A stretch of 64,000 nt of DNA from Rhizobium sp. Leaf306 (GCF_001423425.1 NZ_LMNX01000003.1:179910-243909), one strand, 5' to 3'. Positions 16,163-24,738 are shown, counted from the first letter of the stretch. Numbers and translations are program-made. The notes: a model not told the origin generated them from the sequence alone.

Positions 16163-17440
16163 TCAATGCAACCAACGTGCGGGCACGATCACAAGATCGG
16201 GAAACAGCACGAGCAGGAAAAGCACGAGCGACTGCGCCAGAAGGAACGGCCACACGCCGGCCGTCACCTTGCCAAGCGGTATTCTCCCGACACCGCTGAC
16301 AACGTTGAGCACAACACCGACCGGCGGCGTGATGAGGCCGATCGAGTTGTTGATGATAAAGAGCACGCCGAAATAGACCGGATCGATTCCCGCCTGCTTG
16401 ATGATCGGCATGAGAACCGGCGTCAGGATCAGGATGGTCGGCGTCAGATCGAGTGCCGTACCGACAACCAGAACCAGGATCATGATGACGAACATCAACA
16501 GCGTCGGGCGATCGATCAACGGTTCGATATAGCCGGCAATTTCTGCAGGAATGTTCGCAGCCGTGATGAGCCATGCCGATACGAGTGCCGCGCAGACGAG
16601 GAACATGATGACCGAAGTCGTCTTGGCGGCCTGCAGAATGACGTGCGGAAGGTCTCTCGGCTTCAGTTCCTTGTAGATTACCATGCCGACGAACATCGCA
16701 TAGACGGCGGCAACGACGGCAGCTTCGGTCGGCGTCACGATGCCGATCTTGATGCCGCCGAGGATGATCACAGGCATGCCGAGCGCCCAGGCAGCGCGTC
16801 CGGTTGCGTGCAGGCGTTCCTTGTAGGTAGTCTTCGGAAGCGCCTGGACGTTATCTTTGCGCACCACGATCAGCCAGGTAATGATCAGTGAGACGGCCAT
16901 CAGGATGCCGGGAAAAATGCCAGCCATGAAGAGCTGGGTGATCGACACGTTCGCGGCAACGCCGAATACGATAAACGCCATCGACGGCGGAATGACCGGG
17001 GCGATGATACCGCCGGCAGCGATCAGACCACCGGAGCGGGGAATATTATAGCCGGCCTTGGCCATCATCGGGATGAGGATGGCTGCAAGGGCGGCCGTAT
17101 CGGCAGCGGCCGAACCCGAAATGCTGGCCATGATGAGCGCTGCAAAAATCGCGACGATCCCGAGACCACCCCTGATGTGACCGACGCAGGCGATCGCGAA
17201 ATCGATGATACGCTTCGACAAACCGCCGGAATTCATCAATTCGCCGGCGAGAATGAAGAAGGGGATGGCGAGCAGGGTGAATGTATCTGCACCGGCAATC
17301 ATGTTCTGCGCGATGATCTGGCTGTTGAACATGTCCATGTACCACATGAGCACGACGCCGCAGAAAATCAGCGAGAAGGCCACGGGTACGCCAACGGCCA
17401 TCGCCCCAAGCAGCGATCCAACAAAGACGAAAAGAGTCAT
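16163..17440 (-). CDS. dctM: TRAP transporter large permease DctM
   Basis: 425 aa, typical length of the DctM ion-coupled transport subunit. Hydrophobic throughout with about 12 TM or re-entrant segments. Family motifs include GVPVAFSLIFCGVVLMWY near the start, FTLLAIPFFILAGELMNSGGLSKRIIDFA, GSAAADTAALAAILIPMM and AGGIIAPVIPPSMAFIVFG. The start codon directly follows the dctQ stop (TAAATG), so the two membrane subunits are coupled. Confidence 0.96.
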   Translation of the reverse strand: MTLFVFVGSLLGAMAVGVPVAFSLIFCGVVLMWYMDMFNSQIIAQNMIAGADTFTLLAIPFFILAGELMNSGGLSKRIIDFAIACVGHIRGGLGIVAIFAALIMASISGSAAADTAALAAILIPMMAKAGYNIPRSGGLIAAGGIIAPVIPPSMAFIVFGVAANVSITQLFMAGIFPGILMAVSLIITWLIVVRKDNVQALPKTTYKERLHATGRAAWALGMPVIILGGIKIGIVTPTEAAVVAAVYAMFVGMVIYKELKPRDLPHVILQAAKTTSVIMFLVCAALVSAWLITAANIPAEIAGYIEPLIDRPTLLMFVIMILVLVVGTALDLTPTILILTPVLMPIIKQAGIDPVYFGVLFIINNSIGLITPPVGVVLNVVSGVGRIPLGKVTAGVWPFLLAQSLVLFLLVLFPDLVIVPARWLH

Positions 17441-17974
17441 TTAGGTCCGCTCCGCCAGTTGTTCGATCGTCATGTTTTCACCCGTGAACGCTGCTATTTC
17501 CGCGTCGGTGACGCGACCCGTGATCAGGCGGAACAGCCGCTCAAGCGCGATCAGCACGCATCCTCCACCGGTGAAGAAGCCGATGCCGTATACCCACGCC
17601 ATGGAAAGCCCGGTGACAGGCGCGACCATGCTGGCGTTGATCGGCAACTGGACCCACGTTCCCCAGAAGAAAATCGCCGAACACAGGATGATCAGCAGGT
17701 TCGAAATGATCATGCAGGCGATACGGCCCGAGCGACCGAGCATCGCGACCAGCGACTCCACACCAAGGTGGGAATGTTCGCGAAACGCAACGACAGCACC
17801 GATAAAGGTCAGCCAGACGAAGAAGTAGCGCGACAGTTCCTCCGATATGTTGAGGCCGGAGTTGAAACCGTAGCGCAGCACCACGTTGAGGAACACCATG
17901 ATTGCCATGCCTGCCAAAAGCAGGATCAGCAGCAGTTCCAGAAAGCGGTAAAAGAGATCGTTTATTCGTTGCAT
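17441..17974 (-). CDS. dctQ: TRAP transporter small permease DctQ
   Basis: 177 aa with four TM segments and the DctQ motif region EELSRYFFVWLTFIGAVVAFREHSHLGVE between the second and third helices. It forms the membrane complex with DctM. The start has GGAGGAGG upstream, and the FAH-family gene ends 29 bp before it, so the order of transcription is FAH-family enzyme, dctQ, dctM, dctP. Confidence 0.93.
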   Translation of the reverse strand: MQRINDLFYRFLELLLILLLAGMAIMVFLNVVLRYGFNSGLNISEELSRYFFVWLTFIGAVVAFREHSHLGVESLVAMLGRSGRIACMIISNLLIILCSAIFFWGTWVQLPINASMVAPVTGLSMAWVYGIGFFTGGGCVLIALERLFRLITGRVTDAEIAAFTGENMTIEQLAERT

Positions 17975-18003
17975 CGGGTTCCTCCTCCCATCAACCGCGG
18001 CGG

Positions 18004-19164
18004 CTACAAGAGCTTGCGCTTCGCGAGGTTCTTCATCAAAGCCGTCAGCCCGAAGTCCCAGGGCAGGCAGGCTTCACTATTTTCCACCCAATTCACCAGG
18101 CGCCCGAGCCTTGGCGACGATATCTCGACGCGGTCGCCGATCTCGTGGGTAAAGCCCAGACCCTTGCCGCGCCGATCCTTGACCGGTGCAAACATGGTGC
18201 CGAGAAACAAAACGGCGCCATCAGGGTATTGATGGTTGCGGTTGAGAAGCTGCGAAACGAGATCTTCTGGCGTGCGGCTAATTGCCTGCATCGGGCTGAC
18301 GCCCGTCATCTCGAAACCTTCAGGGCCCTCGACGACAAGCGAGATCTCCGATTTCTTGACGTCTTCGAGCGAAAATTCGCCGTCGAACAGTCGGATGAAG
18401 GGACCGAGAGAACAGGATGCGTTGTTGTCCTTTGCCTTGCTGAGAAGCAGGGCGGACCGTCCTTCGAAATCGCGAAGATTTACGTCATTGCCAAGCGTCG
18501 CACCGACAATCGCACCCGTGGATGTGACAGCAAGCACCACTTCCGGTTCGGGATTGTTCCAATCCGACTTCGGGTGAATGCCGACCAGCGACCCGCAGCC
18601 GACGGCCGACATGGGTTGAGCCTTAGTGAAGATTTCCGCATCCGGACCGATCCCGACTTCGAGATACTGCGACCAGAGCCCCATATCCTGCAACAGCGCT
18701 TTCACGCTTGCCGCCTTTTCTGAGCCGGCTACAAGTCCCTTCAGGCTGTCGCCCAGAACCGGCGCCAGGCGGCCGCGGATCTCCTGGGCCCGAAGCGGAT
18801 CGCCCTTGGCCTGTTCCTCGATGACCCGTTCCAGCATGCTGTCTGCGAAAGTTACGCCTGCGGCTTTGATCGCCTGCAGGTCAACAGGCGCCAGCAGCGT
18901 TCCGGCAGTGCCGTCTAGGAAGTCATTGAGAGAGCCGAGATCCGTCCAATCGGTAGCGGCCGTCAGGCGCTCCACCAGGCCGTCGATCTCAAGCAGTGCT
19001 GACAGCGTCGCAGCGAGCGACGAAAGATCCAGAAGCCTGCCATTCCGGTAAAGGACAGGGCAGGGGCCGTCCGCAGCCTTCGACCAGACACGACCAACCA
19101 GAGTGGCGGTCTCGGAATCCTGCGGCAAAATCAGTTCGGGCGTCAGCCCGCCATGTATAGTCAT
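18004..19164 (-). CDS. FAH-family 2-keto-3-deoxy-sugar-acid dehydratase (XylX-like)
   Basis: 386 aa fumarylacetoacetate-hydrolase-fold protein. Long stretches match what I recall of Caulobacter XylX, a 2-keto-3-deoxy-D-xylonate dehydratase: LLAPVDLQ.IKAAGVTFA, LERVIEEQAKGDP, LWSQYLEVGIGPDAEIFTK, WNNPEPEVVL, LGNDVNLRDFEGRSALLL, AKDNNASCSLGPF and HQYPDGAVLFLGTMFAP. The predicted reaction is dehydration of a 2-keto-3-deoxy-pentonate to alpha-ketoglutarate semialdehyde. The ATG at 19164 has GGAGG; an upstream in-frame ATG at 19230 lacks one. First gene of the TRAP operon, so import and breakdown of a sugar acid are linked. Substrate stereochemistry unknown. Confidence 0.85.
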   Translation of the reverse strand: MTIHGGLTPELILPQDSETATLVGRVWSKAADGPCPVLYRNGRLLDLSSLAATLSALLEIDGLVERLTAATDWTDLGSLNDFLDGTAGTLLAPVDLQAIKAAGVTFADSMLERVIEEQAKGDPLRAQEIRGRLAPVLGDSLKGLVAGSEKAASVKALLQDMGLWSQYLEVGIGPDAEIFTKAQPMSAVGCGSLVGIHPKSDWNNPEPEVVLAVTSTGAIVGATLGNDVNLRDFEGRSALLLSKAKDNNASCSLGPFIRLFDGEFSLEDVKKSEISLVVEGPEGFEMTGVSPMQAISRTPEDLVSQLLNRNHQYPDGAVLFLGTMFAPVKDRRGKGLGFTHEIGDRVEISSPRLGRLVNWVENSEACLPWDFGLTALMKNLAKRKLL

Positions 19165-19552
19165 TATGATCCTCCAAGCGGCCGATCGATCAGGCCTCCA
19201 CCCGTCAATCTGTTGTCCGATGTCTGACAACGTCGCTTCAGCTTTCTACTGAGTGTTTTTCTTCGTGTCCAGTACTGCAACCCTGTCAATTCTGGGGATC
19301 ATCTATACAATATACGCGGGCAAAGAACGCCGACGCACGGTGTCGTTCCGGTGCGCCCCAATGAAGTCGATGCAAGCTGACCAGGCGACGGATGAAGGAT
19401 CATCCTACCTCGAGCGGTGACGGACGATCCAAAAGGATCCCAGTAAAACCTGCGGCTGTTTGCGCACTGGCGCGGATCTGGAGCGGGGCAACGGCGTCGG
19501 TAAACTTCATTTGAAATCGCTCGGCGCTTGCTAGGACGGAGGTTCAGCCTAA
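19165..19552. other. divergent promoter region
   Basis: 388 bp between the XylX/TRAP operon (minus) and the MdoH-like operon (plus). It contains a GTTGTC/GACAAC inverted repeat (19212-19231), a minus-strand TTGACA around 19285 without a good -10, and an AT-rich patch ATCTATACAATATAC (19301-19315). No gene was recognised. Confidence 0.5.
19212..19231. promoter_or_regulatory. possible GntR/FCD-type operator
   Basis: Inverted repeat GTTGTC-N8-GACAAC. Inside it, TGTCTGACA is itself a small palindrome, resembling the TNGTCNGACNA-type operators of FCD-subfamily GntR regulators. It lies 48-67 bp upstream of the XylX-like gene. No regulator gene is adjacent. Confidence 0.35.
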
Positions 19553-21466
19553 GTGTTGCGCATGGGCAATTTAAAAGAAGGCGTTCTCAACGCGATGGCT
19601 GCCGACCAAAGTGCAACGGGCTGGCAGTCGGATCCCGAACGAAGTCCCGACTTCCAATATTCCGGACTTCCAGTCCGGTGGCGCCGTCGTATTGTTCTGG
19701 CGCTCAACCTCGCAACGATCGCGGGGCTTGGGTATGTCGTCTACCGACTTCTTTCCCCAGATGGCATTGATGGTGCGGAAGCCGTCATGCTGATCGGGTT
19801 GATGCTGGCAACGCCGTGGACGGTGCTTGGGTTCTGGAACGCCGTGATCGGGATGGTCCTCCAGCATGGCCCCGGCGCTCCCTCCAAAAGCATCTACCCC
19901 TTCTATCCGCAGGGTCAGGGAAGCCAGCCGATCGCTTTGTCGTCGCGGACAGCGCTGACGATATTCCTGCGCAACGAAGATCCGCGGCCCGTCTTTGCCC
20001 GGATAGAGGCGATGCAGAAGAGCCTTCAGGCGACCGGCCTTCAACGCCACTTTCGGTTCTTCGTCCTCAGCGACACGTCCGAGCCAGACATCATACAGTT
20101 GGAAGAAGCGGGCTTCGATCTCGTTGCCGCTCATGTCGTGGCGGATGGCGGTAACCGGCCGGTCTATCGTCGTCGTGCTGACAATGCCGGTTACAAGGCG
20201 GGCAATATTCAGGACTTCCTGAAGGAACACGGAAGCCGCTACGACTTTTTCCTGCCGCTGGATTCCGACAGCGTCATGTCCGGCGACGTGATGATACGGC
20301 TGGTGGCTGCCATGGAGGCACGACCTGAGCTCGGGATTCTGCAGACCCTGGTCGTCGGAGTGCCCGCCGAAAGCGGCTTTGCCCGGATGTTCCAGTTCGG
20401 TATGCGTCACGGAATGCGGTCTTTCACGCTCGGCTCCGCATGGTGGAGCGCTGATTGCGGGCCTTACTGGGGGCACAACGCACTGATCCGCGCCGCGGCA
20501 TTTGAGGCCCACTGCAATCTGCCCGTTCTCCCGGGATCGCCGCCATTGGGCGGCCATGTGCTGAGCCACGACCAGCTGGAAGCGACCTATATGCGTCGGG
20601 GCGGCTACGAAGTTCGTGTGCTGCCGATCGAGACACAGAGCTTCGAAGCCAACCCACCGACATTGCTGGAGTTTGCCAAGCGAGATCTGCGATGGTGCCA
20701 AGGCAACATGCAGTATTGGCGTTTCCTTTTTGAGCCGGGCCTCAAGCCGCTCAGCAGGTTTCAGCTTTTTCAGGCCTTCCTGATGTATGTGGCACCGCCG
20801 GCCTGGATCGTCGCGACGTTTGCCGCCGCATGGAAGGGTGTGACCGGCGGCTTTGATGCGACCTATATCGAACTCGGCTTCTGGTCGTTCATCACCATCT
20901 TTCTTCTGTCGGTCACCCCCAAGATCGCCGGCGTCGTCGATGTGCTGCTTACCCCCGGCGCGATCCGCTCCTATGGCGGACCATTGCGCTTCGGTCTGTC
21001 GGCGGTGATCGAACTCCTGGCCTCGATGATCATGGCGCCGATCGTTGCCGTCTATGTCTCGGTGTTCCTGATCGGTCTTCTGTTCGGTCGCTCGGTCACC
21101 TGGAGCGGGCAGAACCGCGACCGGCTCGGCGTAACGCTTGGCACAGCCTTCAAGGCGATGGGTCTGCAGACATTGATCGGCGTGGCGCTGGCTACCATTA
21201 TCACGGGCCTGATCGGTGGATATGCGATCCTCTGGGCCCTGCCGGTTGTCGCCGGGCTCTCTCTGGCGATCCCGTTCACGGTGTTTACGGCGTCGCAGCG
21301 GTTCGGTTACTGGTCCGCCCGTCTCGGACTGTTTGCAATTCCCGAGGAAGGCTGTCTGCCGCGGGTTCTCACCCGCCTCGTTCCGCATAAAGCCCGGCTC
21401 TGGCGTCGTCCGTCCGCCAGATTTGAAGGCAAGTTTCCCAAGCCGGCACGCGATGGCCAAGCATGA
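19553..21466 (+). CDS. MdoH/OpgH-like glycosyltransferase family 2 membrane protein
   Basis: 637 aa, shorter than enterobacterial OpgH (about 850). Two N-terminal TM segments (about 47-66 and 78-100), a cytoplasmic GT2 domain, then about six C-terminal TM segments. Glucosyltransferase hallmarks: RRRADNAGYKAGNIQDFL (207-223), DSDS at 237-240, LSHDQLEA at 338-345 and the Q..RW-type motif RDLRWCQGN (377-385). It resembles the osmoregulated periplasmic glucan synthase, but no opgG partner is present. It is instead coupled by an ATGA overlap to a dehydrogenase gene. Start: GTG at 19553, 10 nt after GGAGG; an ATG at 19562 is possible. Confidence 0.85.
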   Translation: MLRMGNLKEGVLNAMAADQSATGWQSDPERSPDFQYSGLPVRWRRRIVLALNLATIAGLGYVVYRLLSPDGIDGAEAVMLIGLMLATPWTVLGFWNAVIGMVLQHGPGAPSKSIYPFYPQGQGSQPIALSSRTALTIFLRNEDPRPVFARIEAMQKSLQATGLQRHFRFFVLSDTSEPDIIQLEEAGFDLVAAHVVADGGNRPVYRRRADNAGYKAGNIQDFLKEHGSRYDFFLPLDSDSVMSGDVMIRLVAAMEARPELGILQTLVVGVPAESGFARMFQFGMRHGMRSFTLGSAWWSADCGPYWGHNALIRAAAFEAHCNLPVLPGSPPLGGHVLSHDQLEATYMRRGGYEVRVLPIETQSFEANPPTLLEFAKRDLRWCQGNMQYWRFLFEPGLKPLSRFQLFQAFLMYVAPPAWIVATFAAAWKGVTGGFDATYIELGFWSFITIFLLSVTPKIAGVVDVLLTPGAIRSYGGPLRFGLSAVIELLASMIMAPIVAVYVSVFLIGLLFGRSVTWSGQNRDRLGVTLGTAFKAMGLQTLIGVALATIITGLIGGYAILWALPVVAGLSLAIPFTVFTASQRFGYWSARLGLFAIPEEGCLPRVLTRLVPHKARLWRRPSARFEGKFPKPARDGQA

Positions 21467-22440
21467 CGATAGCGCAAGCATTGTGGCTGGTGGGAGCAAA
21501 CCAGCCTGAATTGCGGGAAACGCCGCTTGGTCCGCTCGGGCTTGGCGATGTTCTGTTGGAAAGCCAGTTCGGCGCCATCAGCCGCGGCACCGAGTCGCTG
21601 GTGGCGGCCGGTTCGGTCCCCGAAAGCGAATACGACAGCATGCGGGCGCCGTTGCAGGATGGCGAATTCCCGTTCCCGATCAAGTATGGCTACGCTGTTG
21701 TCGGGACCGTAAAGGACGGCCCGGAAGCGCTTGTCGACCGTACTGTGTTCTGCCTCTATCCGCATCAGGACGTCTTTCACGCGCCGGCGGAGATGGCGGT
21801 GCCTGTTCCCGATGGCGTTCCGGCCTCCCGCGCCGTGCTAGCAGCCAATATGGAGACGGCCCTCAACGGCGTTTGGGATGCCGGGATTCTTCCTGGAGAC
21901 AAGGTCGTGGTCGTCGGTGCAGGGCTCGTCGGGCTTCTGATTGCCTATCTCGCCGCAAGGATCCCCGGCACCGAAGTCACCGTCGTGGACGTCAATGGCG
22001 ATCGCCGCGGTCTTGCCGAAGATTTCGGATGCCGGTTTGCATCACCCGAACAGGCGAAGGACCGTGCCGGCGGATGCGATGTGGTGATCCACACGTCGGC
22101 CACGGCCGCAGGTCTTGCCACATCCATTGCGCTCGCCGGCTTCGAGGCGCGGATCGTCGAGATGTCGTGGTATGGCGAAGGCAGCGTGAAGATTCCGCTG
22201 GGCGGTCGTTTCCACAGTCAACGCCTGTCGATCGTCGCTTCGCAGGTCGGCAACGTACCGGTTCAAAGGCGCGCAAGGTGGCCGCTGTCGCGACGTCTGG
22301 CCGCGGCACTTGCATTGCTTGCGGATGACCGCCTCGACAAACTCTTCTCCGGCGAGACGGACTTTCCCGACCTTGCCCAAGACTATTGCCAAATTCTCGC
22401 CGATCCCGGCACCCTTTGCCACCGTATCCGATACCGTTAG
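21463..22440 (+). CDS. zinc-site-less MDR dehydrogenase (BchC-like)
   Basis: 325 aa medium-chain dehydrogenase/reductase. The catalytic-domain motif reads GAISRGTESLV, where classical zinc alcohol dehydrogenases carry a Cys, so the catalytic zinc site appears absent, as I recall for BchC-type enzymes. The NAD(P)-binding Rossmann motif is VVVVGAGLVGLL (about 147-158) with VVDVNGDRR after beta-2. The C-terminal part has SQVGNVPVQRRARWPLSRRLAAAL. It probably oxidises or reduces a bulky alcohol/ketone intermediate of the operon's unknown product. The ATG overlaps the upstream stop (ATGA). Confidence 0.82.
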   Translation: MTIAQALWLVGANQPELRETPLGPLGLGDVLLESQFGAISRGTESLVAAGSVPESEYDSMRAPLQDGEFPFPIKYGYAVVGTVKDGPEALVDRTVFCLYPHQDVFHAPAEMAVPVPDGVPASRAVLAANMETALNGVWDAGILPGDKVVVVGAGLVGLLIAYLAARIPGTEVTVVDVNGDRRGLAEDFGCRFASPEQAKDRAGGCDVVIHTSATAAGLATSIALAGFEARIVEMSWYGEGSVKIPLGGRFHSQRLSIVASQVGNVPVQRRARWPLSRRLAAALALLADDRLDKLFSGETDFPDLAQDYCQILADPGTLCHRIRYR

Positions 22441-22460
22441 TCTGAAAGGACATTCCCCGC

Positions 22461-22859
22461 ATGTTTGCAGTTGAAGTTCGCGACCACATGATGATTGCCC
22501 ATAGCTTGCCACGGGAGGTATTCGGCCCGGCCCAGGCGATGCATGGCGCGACCTTTATCGTCGATGCCGCCTTCATGACCGAAGATCTCGACGAAAACGG
22601 GCTCGGCGTCGATATCGGCCTTGCAACGACGGTGCTGAAAGCAATCGTTGCGCCGCTCAACTACCAGAACCTCGACGAACTGGAGATTTTCCGCGGCAAG
22701 GTCACCACGACCGAGGTACTCGCCAAGCACGTCTTCGATCAGCTGAAAGCCGGTATCGCTGCCGGCGATCTTGGTCCGGGTGGCGTGCGCATCCGCCGCC
22801 TCAAGGTAACCCTGCATGAAAGCCATGTGGCCCGAGCCTGGTACGAGGCTGCGATTTGA
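22461..22859 (+). CDS. 6-pyruvoyl-tetrahydropterin synthase/QueD-like protein with altered active site
   Basis: 132 aa T-fold protein of the PTPS/6-carboxytetrahydropterin synthase family. His14 (IAHSL), His28 (MHGATF) and Glu120 (LHESHVARAWYE) align with conserved residues. The catalytic Cys four residues before HGH is Ala24, the second His of HGH is Ala30, and the usual Asp-His pair is Asn67-Tyr68. It therefore probably does not perform the standard PTPS or QueD reaction; a pterin-binding or modified catalytic role is inferred. AAAGGA lies about 10 nt before the ATG. Its stop overlaps the next gene's TTG start. Confidence 0.82.
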   Translation: MFAVEVRDHMMIAHSLPREVFGPAQAMHGATFIVDAAFMTEDLDENGLGVDIGLATTVLKAIVAPLNYQNLDELEIFRGKVTTTEVLAKHVFDQLKAGIAAGDLGPGGVRIRRLKVTLHESHVARAWYEAAI

Positions 22860-23920
22860 ACGCCGCATCAAGGGAGCGACGGCTGGTATTCGCCATCCCC
22901 GGCGATATCGACACCCGCAGCGGCGGGTATGGCTATGACCGGCGGATGATCGAGGAGCTCAGGGCAATCGGCTGGACAGTCGAGCACCTGCAGCTTCCCG
23001 GCGGCTTTCCGGAACCGAGCGAAAGCGAGCTTGCCGAAACAGCCGAAAAACTCGCAGCCCTCGCCGACGATAGTCTCGTTCTGATCGATGGCCTTGCATT
23101 TGGGGCAATGCCGGCAATTGCCATGGAGGAGGCGACCCGCCTCCGCATGATTGCGCTCGTCCATCATCCGTTGGCACTCGAAAGCGGCATTCCGGCCGGC
23201 GTTGCCGAGCGGTTGCGAAAAAGCGAGATGACAGCGCTAGGTGCAGCTAAAGGTGTCGTCGTCACAAGCCCCAGCACGGCGCGAACTCTGGTATCGCAAT
23301 TCCGCGTGGCGCCGGATCTCGTGCGTGTCGCCGTGCCTGGAACGGAGCAGGCAAAGCCTGCATCGGGCAGCACGGCCGGGGACGGGGTGATAATCCTGTC
23401 GGTCGGATCGCTGACGCAGCGCAAGGATCATGCGGCGTTGATTTCAGCGCTCGAGCGCATCTCCGATCGCCCATGGCAGTGCCGGATAGCAGGCAGCGAT
23501 GACATGGATCGTCAATGCGCTGCCGATCTGCGACGACAGATCGAGGCGTGCGGGCTCTCCGACCGGGTGACTTTGACGGGCGCGCTTGATGATGTGGCGG
23601 TCGAATATGCCCAAGCGGATATTTTTGCACTCGCCAGCCAATATGAAGGCTACGGCATGGCCTTTGCGGAAGCCATGGTGCGCGGCCTGCCGATCGTTGG
23701 CTGTCGCGGCGGGGCGATACCGGATTTGGTGACTGACGATGCCGGGATCCTCGTGGAACCGGGCGACATCGCCGGGCTCGCCGAAGCTCTGGCGCTGCTG
23801 ATCGACCAGCCCGAGACGCGACAAGCTTATTCTGCGGGCGCACTTGCCGTGGGCCAGCAGCTGCCCGATTGGCCCGCAACGGCAAAGGTGCTTTCCGACT
23901 TCCTGGAGGAAATGCGATGA
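22856..23920 (+). CDS. glycosyltransferase family 4 protein
   Basis: 354 aa soluble GT-B fold glycosyltransferase. The N-terminal Rossmann half has a Gly-rich loop (RSGGYGYDRRMIEEL). The C-terminal half has LSVGSLTQRKDHAALISAL and the nucleotide-sugar-binding EX7E region EGYGMAFAEAM, followed by GLPIVGCRGGAIPDLV. The start is TTG, overlapping the stop of the PTPS-like gene (TTGA), with GAGG about 8 nt upstream; no better Met is available. It probably glycosylates the small-molecule product of this operon. Confidence 0.85.
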   Translation: MNAASRERRLVFAIPGDIDTRSGGYGYDRRMIEELRAIGWTVEHLQLPGGFPEPSESELAETAEKLAALADDSLVLIDGLAFGAMPAIAMEEATRLRMIALVHHPLALESGIPAGVAERLRKSEMTALGAAKGVVVTSPSTARTLVSQFRVAPDLVRVAVPGTEQAKPASGSTAGDGVIILSVGSLTQRKDHAALISALERISDRPWQCRIAGSDDMDRQCAADLRRQIEACGLSDRVTLTGALDDVAVEYAQADIFALASQYEGYGMAFAEAMVRGLPIVGCRGGAIPDLVTDDAGILVEPGDIAGLAEALALLIDQPETRQAYSAGALAVGQQLPDWPATAKVLSDFLEEMR

Positions 23921-24702
23921 GTGGCTTCGACACAGTCTGGCTCGATCTGCGCGAGCCCGCGGACAATGCTGCGCGTGAACCCGACCTCCGGCGGTCTGCC
24001 ATTGAAAGTGTGACCGCAGACGGGAACGGCGCGACGGTCGTCGATCTCGGCTGCGGAACCGGCTCCACTGTCCGCGCACTTGCGCCCCAGAGTTTGTCCT
24101 GGCACTGGCGGCTTGTCGACAACGATCTGCAACTGCTCGAAGAAGCCGCAAACAGGCTCGACATGCCCGACCAGGTGAAATGCCTGCAGGCCGACCTTAG
24201 CCAGTTGGCGCCTGAGCTCTTCACGGATGCGAGGCTGGTGACAGCGTCGGCGCTTTTCGACCTGGTCTCCGCCGAATTTCTGGAGCGTCTTCTGCATCTC
24301 CTCGCGAAGCGTGACATCGGCCTGTATACGGCGCTCAACTACGATGGCGTCTGCAGCTGGGAAATCGCGCACGAAGCGGATGCCTTGGTTGTCGAAGCGT
24401 TCAACGCCCACCAACGCCGCGACAAGGGCTTTGGACCGGCGCTTGGTCCAACGGCGGAACCGGTCTTGTCCCGGTTGGCAGAGCAGGCGGGCTTCAAGGT
24501 TCTCACCGGTCAGAGCCCCTGGCGCCTCGGCGGCGATCAAGCCGAATTGCAGCGGCAGTTCATTTCAGGCTTGGCAAACGCTGCGGCTGAAACAGACCGG
24601 TTGGACGAAAGCGTTCTGGAAGACTGGCGACGGATGCGTCTCGAGATGGCATCGCGTTCGGCCTGCGAAGTCGGGCACTGGGATATGCTTCTCCTCCGCT
24701 GA
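23917..24702 (+). CDS. class I SAM-dependent methyltransferase
   Basis: 261 aa with motif I VVDLGCGTGSTVRAL (about residues 41-55), an acidic motif II (WRLVDNDLQLLEEA) and DARLVTASALFDLVSAEFL around motif IV. The C-terminal end GHWDMLLLR resembles small-molecule methyltransferases. The ATG overlaps the glycosyltransferase stop (ATGA) with GGAGGAA upstream; an earlier in-frame ATG at 23869 lies inside that gene. Last gene of the five-gene operon. Target unknown. Confidence 0.85.
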   Translation: MSGFDTVWLDLREPADNAAREPDLRRSAIESVTADGNGATVVDLGCGTGSTVRALAPQSLSWHWRLVDNDLQLLEEAANRLDMPDQVKCLQADLSQLAPELFTDARLVTASALFDLVSAEFLERLLHLLAKRDIGLYTALNYDGVCSWEIAHEADALVVEAFNAHQRRDKGFGPALGPTAEPVLSRLAEQAGFKVLTGQSPWRLGGDQAELQRQFISGLANAAAETDRLDESVLEDWRRMRLEMASRSACEVGHWDMLLLR

Positions 24703-24709
24703 TTGGTTG

Positions 24710-24738
24710 CCACCCCGATCATCCCGCTGTCGGGGTGG
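24710..24738. terminator. hairpin between convergent genes
   Basis: Perfect 9-bp inverted repeat CCACCCCGA / TCGGGGTGG with an 11-nt loop, 7 nt after the methyltransferase stop and spanning the stop codon of the opposite gene. Neither side has a T-run, so terminator strength is uncertain. Confidence 0.45.

Noticed and set aside
16113..16574. Upstream extension of dctP to 16574
   Set aside because: The extension lies inside dctM and would remove the signal peptide from the N-terminus; the ATG at 16112 has GGGAGG and an immediate Sec signal.
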